DNA from: Oscillospiraceae bacterium
GTDB taxonomy: Bacteria; Bacillota; Clostridia; Oscillospirales; Oscillospiraceae
Direction of reading: 5' to 3'
Assembly: GCA_020866945.1 (NCBI GenBank)
Contig: JAJBVW010000087.1
Span: 1-7,827, forward strand
DNA: 7,827 bases
The notes beneath the pieces were generated by a model. That model was not told where the DNA came from. It did no database searches and saw only the letters and a list, made by a program, of their open reading frames with translations. A program made the translations under genes and the position numbers. The stretch's first letter is position 1, and every line of letters begins with the position of its first letter. Below are positions 1 to 6,511 of this stretch, piece by piece.

Positions 1-146
1 CCCAGCACCGCGTCTCCCTCCGCCGCCACGATGCACCGCTTCCGCAGGCGGGCGAGCAGCTCCGGCGGCCAGGGGGCCTCGAAGCAAAGGGCCTCCAGGG
101 CCGCAATCTCGCCGGTATGCTCTGGCAGGGCGTTGATAATCTCCAT
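1..146 (-). CDS. rimI: RimI-like GNAT N-acetyltransferase, N-terminal part
   Basis: The first 48 codons are visible and the gene runs off the left edge. The protein begins MEIINALPEHTGEIAALEAL and continues CFEAPWPPELL. An 'IAALE..CF..PW' stretch is characteristic of RimI-type GNAT enzymes, which transfer an acetyl group from acetyl-CoA to the N-terminal alanine of ribosomal protein S18 in the cytoplasm. The acetyl-CoA-binding motif lies outside the window, so the assignment rests on this N-terminal signature alone. The ATG lies 4 nt after the polA stop codon, with no separate promoter. The two genes are therefore probably co-transcribed and translationally coupled. The frame is open further upstream inside polA, but the ATG gives the family-like N-terminus. 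Another GNAT subfamily is the main alternative. Confidence 0.65.
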   Translation of the reverse strand, partial: MEIINALPEHTGEIAALEALCFEAPWPPELLARLRKRCIVAAEGDAVL

Positions 147-150
147 GGCG

Positions 151-2703
151 TCAATGGGCGTCCGCCCAGCTTGCCCCTGTGCCGGTGTCCGCCGTCAGGG
201 GAACAGGGTAGTGGACGACGTTTTCCATTTCCTCGTCCAATATCACGGCGGCCTGCTCCGCCATATCCGCGGGACACTCCACGATAAGCTCGTCATGCAC
301 CTGGAGCAGAAGCCTTGCCTGGGGCAGCTCCTTTTTCAGACGGTTATACACGCGAATCATGGCGAGCTTGATAATATCCGCCGCTGTGCCCTGGATGGGC
401 ATATTCCGGGCCACCCGCTGTCCGAAGGAGCGGACGTTGAAGTTCGAGGCCTTCAGCTCCGGCATATACCGGCGGCGGCCAAAGAGCGTGGACACAAAGC
501 CCTGCTCCGTCCCCTGCTGGATGACGCTCTCCATATATTCCCTGACCCCGTGGTATTTCTCCATATAGGTGTCGATATAGGTCTTGGCCTCGGCAGTGGA
601 AACGCCAATATCATCCGCCAGGGAGAAGGCGGATATGCCGTAGACGATGCCGAAATTCACGGCCTTGGCCTGTGAGCGGAGCTGGCTCGTCACCTGCTCC
701 AGGGGGACGCCGAACACCTGGCTTGCCGTGACGGCGTGGATGTCCTCGCCGGACAGGAAGGCGTTGGTCATGGTCTCGTCCCCGGAGATGTTCGCGAGGA
801 TGCGCAGCTCTATCTGGCTGTAATCCGCGTCCACCAGCACGTTCCCTGGCCCGGCCACAAACATCCGCCTAATGCCGGAGCCAAGCTGACGGCGAATGGG
901 GATATTCTGCAAATTCGGGTCGCGGGAGGACAGCCGCCCCGTGTCTGTGGCGGTCATCTGGAAGGTGGTGTGTATCCGCCCGTCCGGGCCGATGGTCTTC
1001 ATAAGTCCGTCCGTATAGGTGCTTTTCAGCTTTTTCAGCTCCCGATATTCCAGCACCTGCCCCACGATGGGGTGCTTGTCCCGCAGCCGCTCCAGCACAT
1101 CCGCGCTGGTGCTCCAGCCCCGGTGGTTCTTCTTCCCCGTCGGAAGACCCAGCCGCTCGAACAGCACCTCCCCCAGCTGCTTGGGGGAATTGATGTTAAA
1201 CTCGCTGCCCGCCTGCCGCCATATCTCCTGCTGAAGCGCCGTAATGCCCTCCGTCAGGCTCTGTCCAAAGTCGTACAGCGCCTTTCTGTCCACGAGAAAG
1301 CCCGTCCGTTCCATATTTGCCAGCACCGGGCAGAGCGGCAGCTCTATCTCATAATACAGCTGCTCCATCCCCAGTGATTTCAGCTTCTCCGGCAGCACCT
1401 GATACAGCACGTATATAGCCTCCGCCTTGTCAAGCTCCCGCCCCAGGTATTGACGGGTGAGCTTTGGCAGCGCATAATCCGACGCCGTAGCATCCAGCAG
1501 ATACCCGGCCAGGGCCGTATCAAACACGAAGCCCTCTGTTTCCAGGCCGTCGGCCAGCAAAAGAGACATCAGCTCCTTGACATTGTGGCCCAGCTTTTTC
1601 ACACTGGCAGAAAACAGCGTTCTGAGAAAGTCGTTATATTCAAGTCCCGCCTGCGTCCAGCTCACCTGGAACACGGCCTGCCCGTCGCAAAGCGTGAGAA
1701 CATCCAGCCCGTCCTCCGGCCAGACGGCAATATACGCCGCCGACTCCAACACCTCGAACAGCTCCCGGCTCGTATATTCCTTTTGCGGCAAGGCCTCCGC
1801 CTGCTGCACAGCGGCCGTCTCTCCATCCGGCTCCAGGCCCCATTTTTTGATGAACCGCCCAAAGCCCAGGCGGCTGCATATATCATACAGCGCCGCATCC
1901 GGCTTCAGCGACCAGAGATTTTCCTCCGGCACGAAATCAATCGGGGCGTCCCGCCGTATGGTCGCGAGGGTATACGACAAACGGGCGCTGGTCTCCCCCT
2001 CCGTCAGCTTCTTCCGCTGTCCGGGCTTGATAGCGGCGTCCTCAATATTCTCATACACTCCGTCCAGCGTTCCAAACTGGCGCAGCAGGGCCAGGGCGGA
2101 TTTCTCCCCAATGCCCGGCACACCGGGGATATTGTCCGAGGAATCCCCCATCAGGGCTTTCAAATCCACCATCCGCAGCGGCTCGAAGCCGTATTCCTCC
2201 CGGAAGCGGGCGGGGTCGTATTCAATGGTCTCCGTCTGCCCCTGGCGGGTCTTGATATGGACGACGTGGGTCGTGTCCGTGATGAGCTGGAAGGAGTCCT
2301 TGTCCCCCGTCACCAGAAGACATTTCCATCCCGCGCCCTCACAGGAGGCCGCCATCGTCCCCAGCAGGTCGTCTGCCTCCCATCCGGCCAGCTCGTACCG
2401 GCGGATGCCCATGGCGTCCAGCAGCTCCTTCAATATCGGTATCTGCGTCTGCAAATCCTCCGGCATAGGCTTGCGGGTGGCCTTATAGGCGTCGCTCATC
2501 TCATGGCGAAAGGTTGGGGCATGAACGTCAAAGGTCACACACACCCCATCCGGCGATTCCAGCTCCAGCAGCCGCTCCAAAATGGCCACAAAACCGTATA
2601 CTCCGTTGGTAGGCGTTCCATCCGGGGCGTTTAGCATATGGATGCCGTAATACGCCCGGTTCACGATAGAGTTTCCGTCCAGCACCATTAATGTTTTTTC
2701 CAT
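151..2703 (-). CDS. polA: DNA polymerase I (family A), proofreading domain inactive
   Basis: This 850-residue protein fills gaps and removes RNA primers in replication and repair. Residues 1-290 form the 5' nuclease: 'EADDLLG' near 109, 'GDKDSFQL' near 133 and a helix-hairpin-helix stretch 'GDSSDNIPGVPGIGEKSA' near 186. Residues about 310-425 correspond to the 3'-5' exonuclease fold but lack the metal-binding acids: no DxE motif, and 'NVKEL' stands where an NxxxD is expected, so proofreading should be absent, as in Taq and Bst enzymes. The polymerase domain is complete. 'TGRLSSRDPNLQNIP' is at 588-602, motif A 'DADYSQIELR' has Asp627, motif B has Arg676, Lys680, Phe684 and Tyr688, and motif C 'QVHDE' has Asp804. 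The length is normal. The ATG is preceded by AGGGGG about 10 nt upstream. It has its own promoter, separated from the catabolic cluster by a terminator. Confidence 0.98.
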   Translation of the reverse strand: MEKTLMVLDGNSIVNRAYYGIHMLNAPDGTPTNGVYGFVAILERLLELESPDGVCVTFDVHAPTFRHEMSDAYKATRKPMPEDLQTQIPILKELLDAMGIRRYELAGWEADDLLGTMAASCEGAGWKCLLVTGDKDSFQLITDTTHVVHIKTRQGQTETIEYDPARFREEYGFEPLRMVDLKALMGDSSDNIPGVPGIGEKSALALLRQFGTLDGVYENIEDAAIKPGQRKKLTEGETSARLSYTLATIRRDAPIDFVPEENLWSLKPDAALYDICSRLGFGRFIKKWGLEPDGETAAVQQAEALPQKEYTSRELFEVLESAAYIAVWPEDGLDVLTLCDGQAVFQVSWTQAGLEYNDFLRTLFSASVKKLGHNVKELMSLLLADGLETEGFVFDTALAGYLLDATASDYALPKLTRQYLGRELDKAEAIYVLYQVLPEKLKSLGMEQLYYEIELPLCPVLANMERTGFLVDRKALYDFGQSLTEGITALQQEIWRQAGSEFNINSPKQLGEVLFERLGLPTGKKNHRGWSTSADVLERLRDKHPIVGQVLEYRELKKLKSTYTDGLMKTIGPDGRIHTTFQMTATDTGRLSSRDPNLQNIPIRRQLGSGIRRMFVAGPGNVLVDADYSQIELRILANISGDETMTNAFLSGEDIHAVTASQVFGVPLEQVTSQLRSQAKAVNFGIVYGISAFSLADDIGVSTAEAKTYIDTYMEKYHGVREYMESVIQQGTEQGFVSTLFGRRRYMPELKASNFNVRSFGQRVARNMPIQGTAADIIKLAMIRVYNRLKKELPQARLLLQVHDELIVECPADMAEQAAVILDEEMENVVHYPVPLTADTGTGASWADAH

Positions 2704-2742
2704 GTGCCATAAGCCCCCTGCGTTGGTGTGTTATTGTATAAT

Positions 2743-2771
2743 GGTATACCATGATTGCGCCGATTCGTCAA
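2743..2771 (-). promoter_or_regulatory. SigA-type promoter of polA with 12-bp palindrome on the -10
   Basis: Reading the minus strand, TTGACG (2766-2771) is separated by exactly 17 nt from TATACC (2743-2748), about 40 nt before the polA ATG. A perfect palindrome ATGGTATACCAT (2741-2752) covers the -10 hexamer and could be an operator or chance. A second AT-rich stretch, TATACAAT, follows but has no well-placed -35. This promoter lies between the terminator of the preceding cluster and polA, so polA and rimI are probably transcribed from here. Confidence 0.6.
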
Positions 2772-2840
2772 CCGAGCAAGCGCCCCAAAAGCGGCACAAA
2801 AGACTGATATTCCTCGGATTTTTTATTTTGCGGCTGCCGC

Positions 2841-2882
2841 AAAAAGACGCCGTCCGGCGTTGGTCGTCGGAACGGCGTCTTT
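2841..2882 (-). terminator. Intrinsic terminator of the catabolic operon
   Basis: On the minus strand, AAAGACGCCGT and ACGGCGTCTTT form a perfect 11-bp stem with an 18-nt loop, continuing into a run of T (TCTTTTT). It starts 23 nt after the stop codon of the BKACE gene, as expected for the operon end. A second small hairpin (TTTTGCGG / CCGCAAAA with a 3-nt loop, 2826-2844) overlaps the T-run. It has no T-run of its own on this strand. Confidence 0.85.
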
Positions 2883-2905
2883 GCATTTATGGGTGTAAAA
2901 CGGCC

Positions 2906-3916
2906 TTATTTGCCGCCCATGCCCTTGGCGGCGAAGTACGGGCCGCCGAACTCGTCCTTGACGGCCTGCTTGGCCTTCTCCAGATCCTCCACCTTGACAG
3001 CGGCCAGCTCAGCGTTGACAGCGTCGATGTCGAGGGGCTTGAGGCCCAGCATCTGACGGGCCTCAGCGGGAGTGGCAGGCTCATTGCCGAAGGCGCGGAT
3101 AGCGCCGGCGGCACGCTCCACCAACATCATGTTGGTGGCCATGATCTTCTTGCCGTCCTTGTCCTTGCCGTAAACCACGTTATCCTCCATGCCGACGCGG
3201 ATACCGCCGCCGTTGGCGAGGCAGGAGAACATGACGGGCAGGTGGCCCTTGCCGATGCCGAAAGCGGACCAGGTGATCTCCTGGGGCAGCTTGCCGGCAG
3301 CCTGGAGGTTGTGCATCTCCTGGAGCAGGATCTGCAGGGACTCGGGGGTGGCGTCCATGCCGCCCATAACGCCCAGGCAGAACTGGAAGTGCAGAGGCTC
3401 CTTCACATAGCCCTGCTTCCAGTAAGCGCCGATGGCACGCAGCGCACCGAAGTCAAAGACCTCAAACTCGGGCTTGATGCCGCGCTGCTGGAAAGTGGTG
3501 CCCAGCTCCATCAGCATGGAGGGGCTGTTGTGGAACACGCCGCCGGGAACGCCCCAGTTGAAGGAGGAGGCGTCGAAGGTGCCCATCTCGATGCCGGGCA
3601 CATTGCGGTGATGCAGCATACGCATGGCATTGCCATAGGGGCTGTCATCGGAAACGCGGTTGTCGCCGGAGGTGGTGCAGTTGACAATGATGTCGCAGTC
3701 CTTATAGGAACGGATGGCCTTGACGGTCTCATAGAACTTCACAGGATCCATCACGCCGGCGCCTGCGTCGTCGCGCATATGCAGATGGCAGATAGCAGCG
3801 CCCAGCTTCCAGCACTCATAGACCTGAGCGGCGATGTCTTCGGGCTTCTCGGGGATGTCGTAGCCGGCGGGGGTCACAGCGCCGGTCATGGCGGCGGTAA
3901 TGATTGTTTTAGCCAT
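2906..3916 (-). CDS. Beta-keto acid cleavage enzyme (BKACE, DUF849 family)
   Basis: The 336-residue protein belongs to the BKACE family, whose characterised member Kce cleaves 3-keto-5-aminohexanoate. These cytoplasmic TIM-barrel, zinc-dependent enzymes react a beta-keto acid with acetyl-CoA to give acetoacetate and a new CoA ester. Visible family features are an N-terminal 'IITAAMTGA', the metal-binding pair His44/His46 in 'CHLHMRD', Ser83 in 'NCTTSGD', 'GIEMGTFD' near 108, and 'GIRVGMEDN' with Arg240 and the probable third metal ligand Glu244. The barrel should end around residue 295. About 40 further residues, charged and probably helical, end in a Gly/Lys-rich tail, making the protein longer than most relatives. 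AGGAGA lies 9 nt before the ATG. The gene is 24 nt behind the dehydrogenase gene and is the last of the operon. The substrate cannot be read from the sequence. Confidence 0.92.
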   Translation of the reverse strand: MAKTIITAAMTGAVTPAGYDIPEKPEDIAAQVYECWKLGAAICHLHMRDDAGAGVMDPVKFYETVKAIRSYKDCDIIVNCTTSGDNRVSDDSPYGNAMRMLHHRNVPGIEMGTFDASSFNWGVPGGVFHNSPSMLMELGTTFQQRGIKPEFEVFDFGALRAIGAYWKQGYVKEPLHFQFCLGVMGGMDATPESLQILLQEMHNLQAAGKLPQEITWSAFGIGKGHLPVMFSCLANGGGIRVGMEDNVVYGKDKDGKKIMATNMMLVERAAGAIRAFGNEPATPAEARQMLGLKPLDIDAVNAELAAVKVEDLEKAKQAVKDEFGGPYFAAKGMGGK

Positions 3917-3940
3917 AAGTATATTTCTCCTCGGTTTATA

Positions 3941-4900
3941 TTACATTCTCTTGTGCAGCTTCAGCACGTCGATGATGACCTTGTCGCGGAAGTCTGCAAT
4001 CTCCGGCTTGGTGTGGCCGATAACGTCGGGCAGGTTCTCCATCAGAGGCCCGATCTCCTCGCCGGACTGGTCAGCCCAGGTGTCGGGAACCTTCTTCATG
4101 TCGGAGATGTCCGCGAACACGGCGTCGGTCATCGCGCCGAACTTGATGGCGCAGCCCTTCAGGCCCAGGTCGCCGCCGCCCAGCTCATAGTGCAGGGACG
4201 GGCCGAAGGCAGCCAGCCGGATGCCGGGGCCAAAGGTCCAGGCGTCGTCGCAGTCCGCCATGGAGCAGACGCCCTCAGTGACCAGGGCGATCTCCTCACG
4301 CCACAGGGCGTGCATCAGACGGTTGGCGATGAAGCCGTTCTTCTCCTTGTTGAGGACAACAGGAGCCTTGTCGTATTTCTTATAGAAGGCGCGGGCGAAC
4401 TCGATGACCTCGGGGGAGGTCTTTTCGCCGCCGCAAATCTCAATCAGGGGCAGCAGATAAGCGGGGTTGAAGGGGTGAGCCACAATGATGCGCTCCGGGT
4501 GCTTGGCCTCGGAGGCGATCTGCGTCACAGGGGTGCCGGAGGAAGAAGAGGCGATGATTGCGTCCACAGGCAGATACTGCTCCATGGTGGCGACCATCTG
4601 GTGCTTCTGCTCCAGATTCTCCGCGCCGTTCTCCTGCACGAAGTAAACGCCGGTAAAGGCCTCCGCAGGATCGGTGGTGAATTTAATCTTGGCCCAAATG
4701 CCGTCACCGCTGTCCACCAGGCCGTACTTTACGTAGGTGTCAACAGCCTCCTGAATCTTGGGCTTGGCGCGCTCGATGGAGCCTTCGCTGCGGACATAGA
4801 CGTTCACATTCAGGCCCTTCAGCGCGAAATAAGCCGCAAAACCGCCGCCGATGGTGCCGGCGCCGTACATGGCAATGGTTTTAATGTCTTCCAGCTTCAT
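3941..4900 (-). CDS. 3-hydroxyacyl-CoA dehydrogenase-type NAD(P) oxidoreductase
   Basis: The 319-residue protein has the layout of the 3-hydroxyacyl-CoA / L-carnitine dehydrogenase superfamily: an N-terminal Rossmann domain with GAGTIGGG at 13-20 and a C-terminal helical domain from about 185. The catalytic set is recognisable: a Ser in 'SSSSG' (118-121), His142 in 'HPFNP', Glu154 in 'LPLIEI' and Asn193 in 'NGFIANRL'. It should oxidise a beta-hydroxyl group to a ketone. The beta-2 strand ends 'VYVRSEG' rather than with the usual acidic residue, which suggests NADP+ rather than NAD+ (inference). The next gene encodes an enzyme that cleaves beta-keto acids, so this dehydrogenase probably makes its substrate, as carnitine 3-dehydrogenase does for its BKACE partner. 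GGGAG sits 6 nt before the ATG. Alternatives within the family are 3-hydroxybutyryl-CoA or L-gulonate dehydrogenase. Confidence 0.85.
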   Translation of the reverse strand: MKLEDIKTIAMYGAGTIGGGFAAYFALKGLNVNVYVRSEGSIERAKPKIQEAVDTYVKYGLVDSGDGIWAKIKFTTDPAEAFTGVYFVQENGAENLEQKHQMVATMEQYLPVDAIIASSSSGTPVTQIASEAKHPERIIVAHPFNPAYLLPLIEICGGEKTSPEVIEFARAFYKKYDKAPVVLNKEKNGFIANRLMHALWREEIALVTEGVCSMADCDDAWTFGPGIRLAAFGPSLHYELGGGDLGLKGCAIKFGAMTDAVFADISDMKKVPDTWADQSGEEIGPLMENLPDVIGHTKPEIADFRDKVIIDVLKLHKRM

Positions 4901-4924
4901 AATTTACTCCCTATAGAATAGATG

Positions 4925-4952
4925 TCCTTCCCCCGTTTTGCCGGGGGAAGGA
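4925..4952 (-). other. Perfect intercistronic hairpin between SDR and dehydrogenase genes
   Basis: On the minus-strand transcript, TCCTTCCCCCG and CGGGGGAAGGA form an uninterrupted 11-bp stem with a 6-nt loop (GCAAAA). It lies in the 74-nt gap between the SDR stop codon and the next ATG, about 25 nt before that ATG. No T-run follows, so it is not a standard terminator. It could protect the downstream mRNA from decay or partly attenuate transcription. Confidence 0.6.
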
Positions 4953-4974
4953 ATGGGTCAGACCCGATTTTTTA

Positions 4975-5859
4975 TCACGAAGTAGCCACCAGGCCGCCAT
5001 CAGGATAGATGGTGCTGGCAGTGACCATGTCGGAAGCGGCGGAAGCCAGGAAGATGGCCGGGCCGACGACGTCAATCTCGTAGCCGATACGCTGTGCGGG
5101 CAGAGAGCCGGCGATGTTGTTACGGGTGGCCTCATCGGGAGGCAGCAGGCCGACCATCATCGGGGTGTAGGTGATGGTGGGGCCGATAGCGTTGACCTGA
5201 ATGTTGGGACGCAGGTCAGCGGCGAAGGCCTTGGTCAGCATCTCCACGGCGCCCTTGGTGGTGTTGTAGGGCACGTTGCCGTTGCCGCCGTTGGCGACAG
5301 CGCGGATGGAGCGGACGGAGCCGAAGTTGATGATTTTGCCGTAGCCCTTGTTGGGGTTGGCCTTGCCGGACTCAAAATCGCTCTGGGGAACGGTGGTCTC
5401 GCCAGCGTCCAGGTTGTGATCCTTCATCCAGTTGCCGAAGTACTTGCAGGTGTACATCATGGAGGTAACATTGGTGTCCAGCATACCCTTCCAAACCTTC
5501 GTGTCGATCTCCCAGGACCACATCTTCTTGTTGTAGCCCTGCGCGTTGACCAGGATGTCGCAGCCGCCCAGACCGGCCTCGCTGACAGCGAAGTCGCGGA
5601 AAGCGATGATAGCAGCCTCATCGGTGGCGTCGCAGGCGTAGTGGATGACCTTTACGCCAGGGGCGGCGGAAGCCTTGATTTTGTTCTCGGCCTCGATGAG
5701 CTTGTCCTCCTTGCGGGAAGAAATGCACACGTCCACGCCGTTGGCGGCATAAGCCTATGCGATCTTCTCGCCGAAGCCGCCGGCGCCGCCGACGATGACG
5801 GCCTTCTTGCCGCTGATGTCAAAGAGTTTGGTCAGGTCCCCGGAATATACCTTGGGCAT
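4975..5859 (-). pseudogene. Short-chain dehydrogenase/reductase with in-frame UAG at codon 35
   Basis: The reading frame encodes a 294-residue classical SDR broken by one TAG codon (5755-5757). Before the stop, the start has a good ribosome binding site (AAGGAG about 11 nt before the ATG). It is followed by 'LFDISGKKAVIV' and the cofactor motif GGAGGFG at 24-30. After it come 'AYAANGVDVCISSR', NAQG (105-108), the catalytic Ser181, Tyr198xxxLys202, and 'DGG' near the end. Apart from codon 35 the frame is intact. The residue there varies among SDRs (Gln, Lys, Glu and Leu are common), so a single change such as CAG to TAG explains it. Restarting at the GTG of codon 42 would lose the glycine motif. 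'SSR' after beta-2 suggests NADP(H). The N-terminus resembles gluconate 5-dehydrogenase-like SDRs. It is 76 nt behind marR. Recent mutation, sequencing error or UAG read-through are all possible. Confidence 0.8.
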
Positions 5860-5906
5860 AGTTCTCAGTCTCCTTTTCAAAATGATTATGTAATTGCCTT
5901 TTATAT

Positions 5907-5927
5907 AAACCCCTTCCAGGGAGGTTT
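5907..5927 (-). other. Short hairpin after marR stop
   Basis: In the 76-nt gap between marR and the SDR gene, AAACCTC and GGGGTTT can pair on the transcript (7 bp including one G-U) around a 7-nt loop. An AT-rich stretch follows (TATATAAAAGG). It is too weak and lacks the T-run expected of a terminator. No convincing -35/-10 pair is visible in this gap, so the SDR gene is probably co-transcribed with marR. Confidence 0.3.
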
Positions 5928-5935
5928 ACCGTGAT

Positions 5936-6364
5936 TTATTTGCCGGACAGCTCGGCCAGATTTTCCGAGATGGTGCGGAATATCCGCTCCGCGCTCGCAA
6001 GCTCCTCCCGGCTCAGCCCGGCAAAGATGCGCTCCGGCTCGCTTATCATGTCCTCCGTAAGCCGGTCGTAGACCTCGCGGCCATGCGGTGTGAGGGCGAT
6101 GAGGTTGCTTTTTCCGTCCCCTCCGGAGGTGCGGGTCACGAGATTGGCCTTTTCCATCCGGCGCAGCATGACGCTGATGGTGGCCGCCGACACATGGCGG
6201 TATTCCGCAAGCTCCTTTTGGGAGCACGGGCCGCAATAACCCAGCGCCGTCAAAACGGCGCCCTGTCCTGTGCGCAGATCCAGATGGAGCAGCCGGCGCT
6301 CCACATAGGCTGTGTGGATACGGGTCATGTCCGTGAATAGATTTAGCAGTTCTTTGCCTTCCAC
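5936..6364 (-). CDS. MarR-family transcriptional regulator
   Basis: The 142-residue protein has the MarR layout: N- and C-terminal dimerisation helices around a winged helix-turn-helix at about 45-105. Within it, 'SQKELAEYRHVSAATISVML' holds the helix-turn-helix, followed by the wing 'TSGGDGKSNLIALTPHG'. The start codon is GTG, chosen because AGGAGA lies 6 nt upstream and the N-terminus fits the family. Members usually repress their own operon and release DNA when a small ligand or oxidant binds. A CGPC pair (Cys44, Cys47) sits just before the DNA-binding helices and could be redox-active, though this is speculative. Its promoter region carries a palindrome that suits a MarR dimer, and the catabolic genes follow in the same direction, so it probably controls them. 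The inducer is unknown. Confidence 0.93.
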   Translation of the reverse strand: MEGKELLNLFTDMTRIHTAYVERRLLHLDLRTGQGAVLTALGYCGPCSQKELAEYRHVSAATISVMLRRMEKANLVTRTSGGDGKSNLIALTPHGREVYDRLTEDMISEPERIFAGLSREELASAERIFRTISENLAELSGK

Positions 6365-6406
6365 GAGACTTCTCCTAAGCAGTTGCTATAATTTTCCACC
6401 GCCCAT

Positions 6407-6418
6407 TTAGCCGGCTAA
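6407..6418 (-). promoter_or_regulatory. Candidate MarR operator palindrome
   Basis: TTAGCCGGCTAA is a perfect 12-bp palindrome lying immediately downstream of the -10 box, across the expected transcription start of marR. The size and position fit a MarR dimer site that blocks initiation. It abuts a second inverted repeat, AGTATA-C-TATACT (6418-6430), which contains the -10 box. Assignment to this MarR is inferred from position. I saw no second copy in the window. Confidence 0.55.
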
Positions 6419-6422
6419 GTAT

Positions 6423-6451
6423 AGTATACTGTTCTGTCTCGCCAAAGTCAA
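6423..6451 (-). promoter_or_regulatory. SigA-type promoter of marR and the catabolic cluster
   Basis: On the minus strand TTGACT (6446-6451) and TATACT (6423-6428) are separated by exactly 17 nt and are each close to consensus, about 60 nt before the marR GTG. An overlapping second TATACT directly follows the first. No comparable promoter is visible before the downstream genes, so this probably serves the whole operon down to the terminator at 2841-2882. Confidence 0.75.
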
Positions 6452-6511
6452 CACCCAGTATGTTAAATTAATAGGAAATTCACAATTTTTTCCCGGTGTT
6501 TTTGTGCAAAG

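Noticed and set aside
1450..2634. Long plus-strand frames opposite polA
   Set aside because: polA is unmistakable on the minus strand with all motifs in order. The opposite frames have no ribosome binding site or recognisable domain.
2826..2844. Small hairpin TTTTGCGG/CCGCAAAA as a terminator
   Set aside because: Neither strand has a T-run after it in the correct place. The adjacent 11-bp hairpin is the better terminator.
2702..4921. A 739-codon open frame on the plus strand opposite the BKACE and dehydrogenase genes
   Set aside because: It is exactly antisense to two well-recognised genes with high GC at third codon positions, a situation that removes stop codons from the opposite strand. 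The product shows only low-complexity Gly/Ala/Val/His patterns and no family signature.
4975..5736. SDR gene starting at the GTG of codon 42, after the UAG
   Set aside because: This start has no ribosome binding site of note and would remove the glycine-rich cofactor motif. The upstream ATG with its AAGGAG is clearly the original start.
5755..5757. Pyrrolysine codon in the SDR
   Set aside because: Pyrrolysine is known mainly from methylamine-type methyltransferases, not SDRs, and no pyl genes are in view. I keep the UAG as an anomaly but do not claim recoding.
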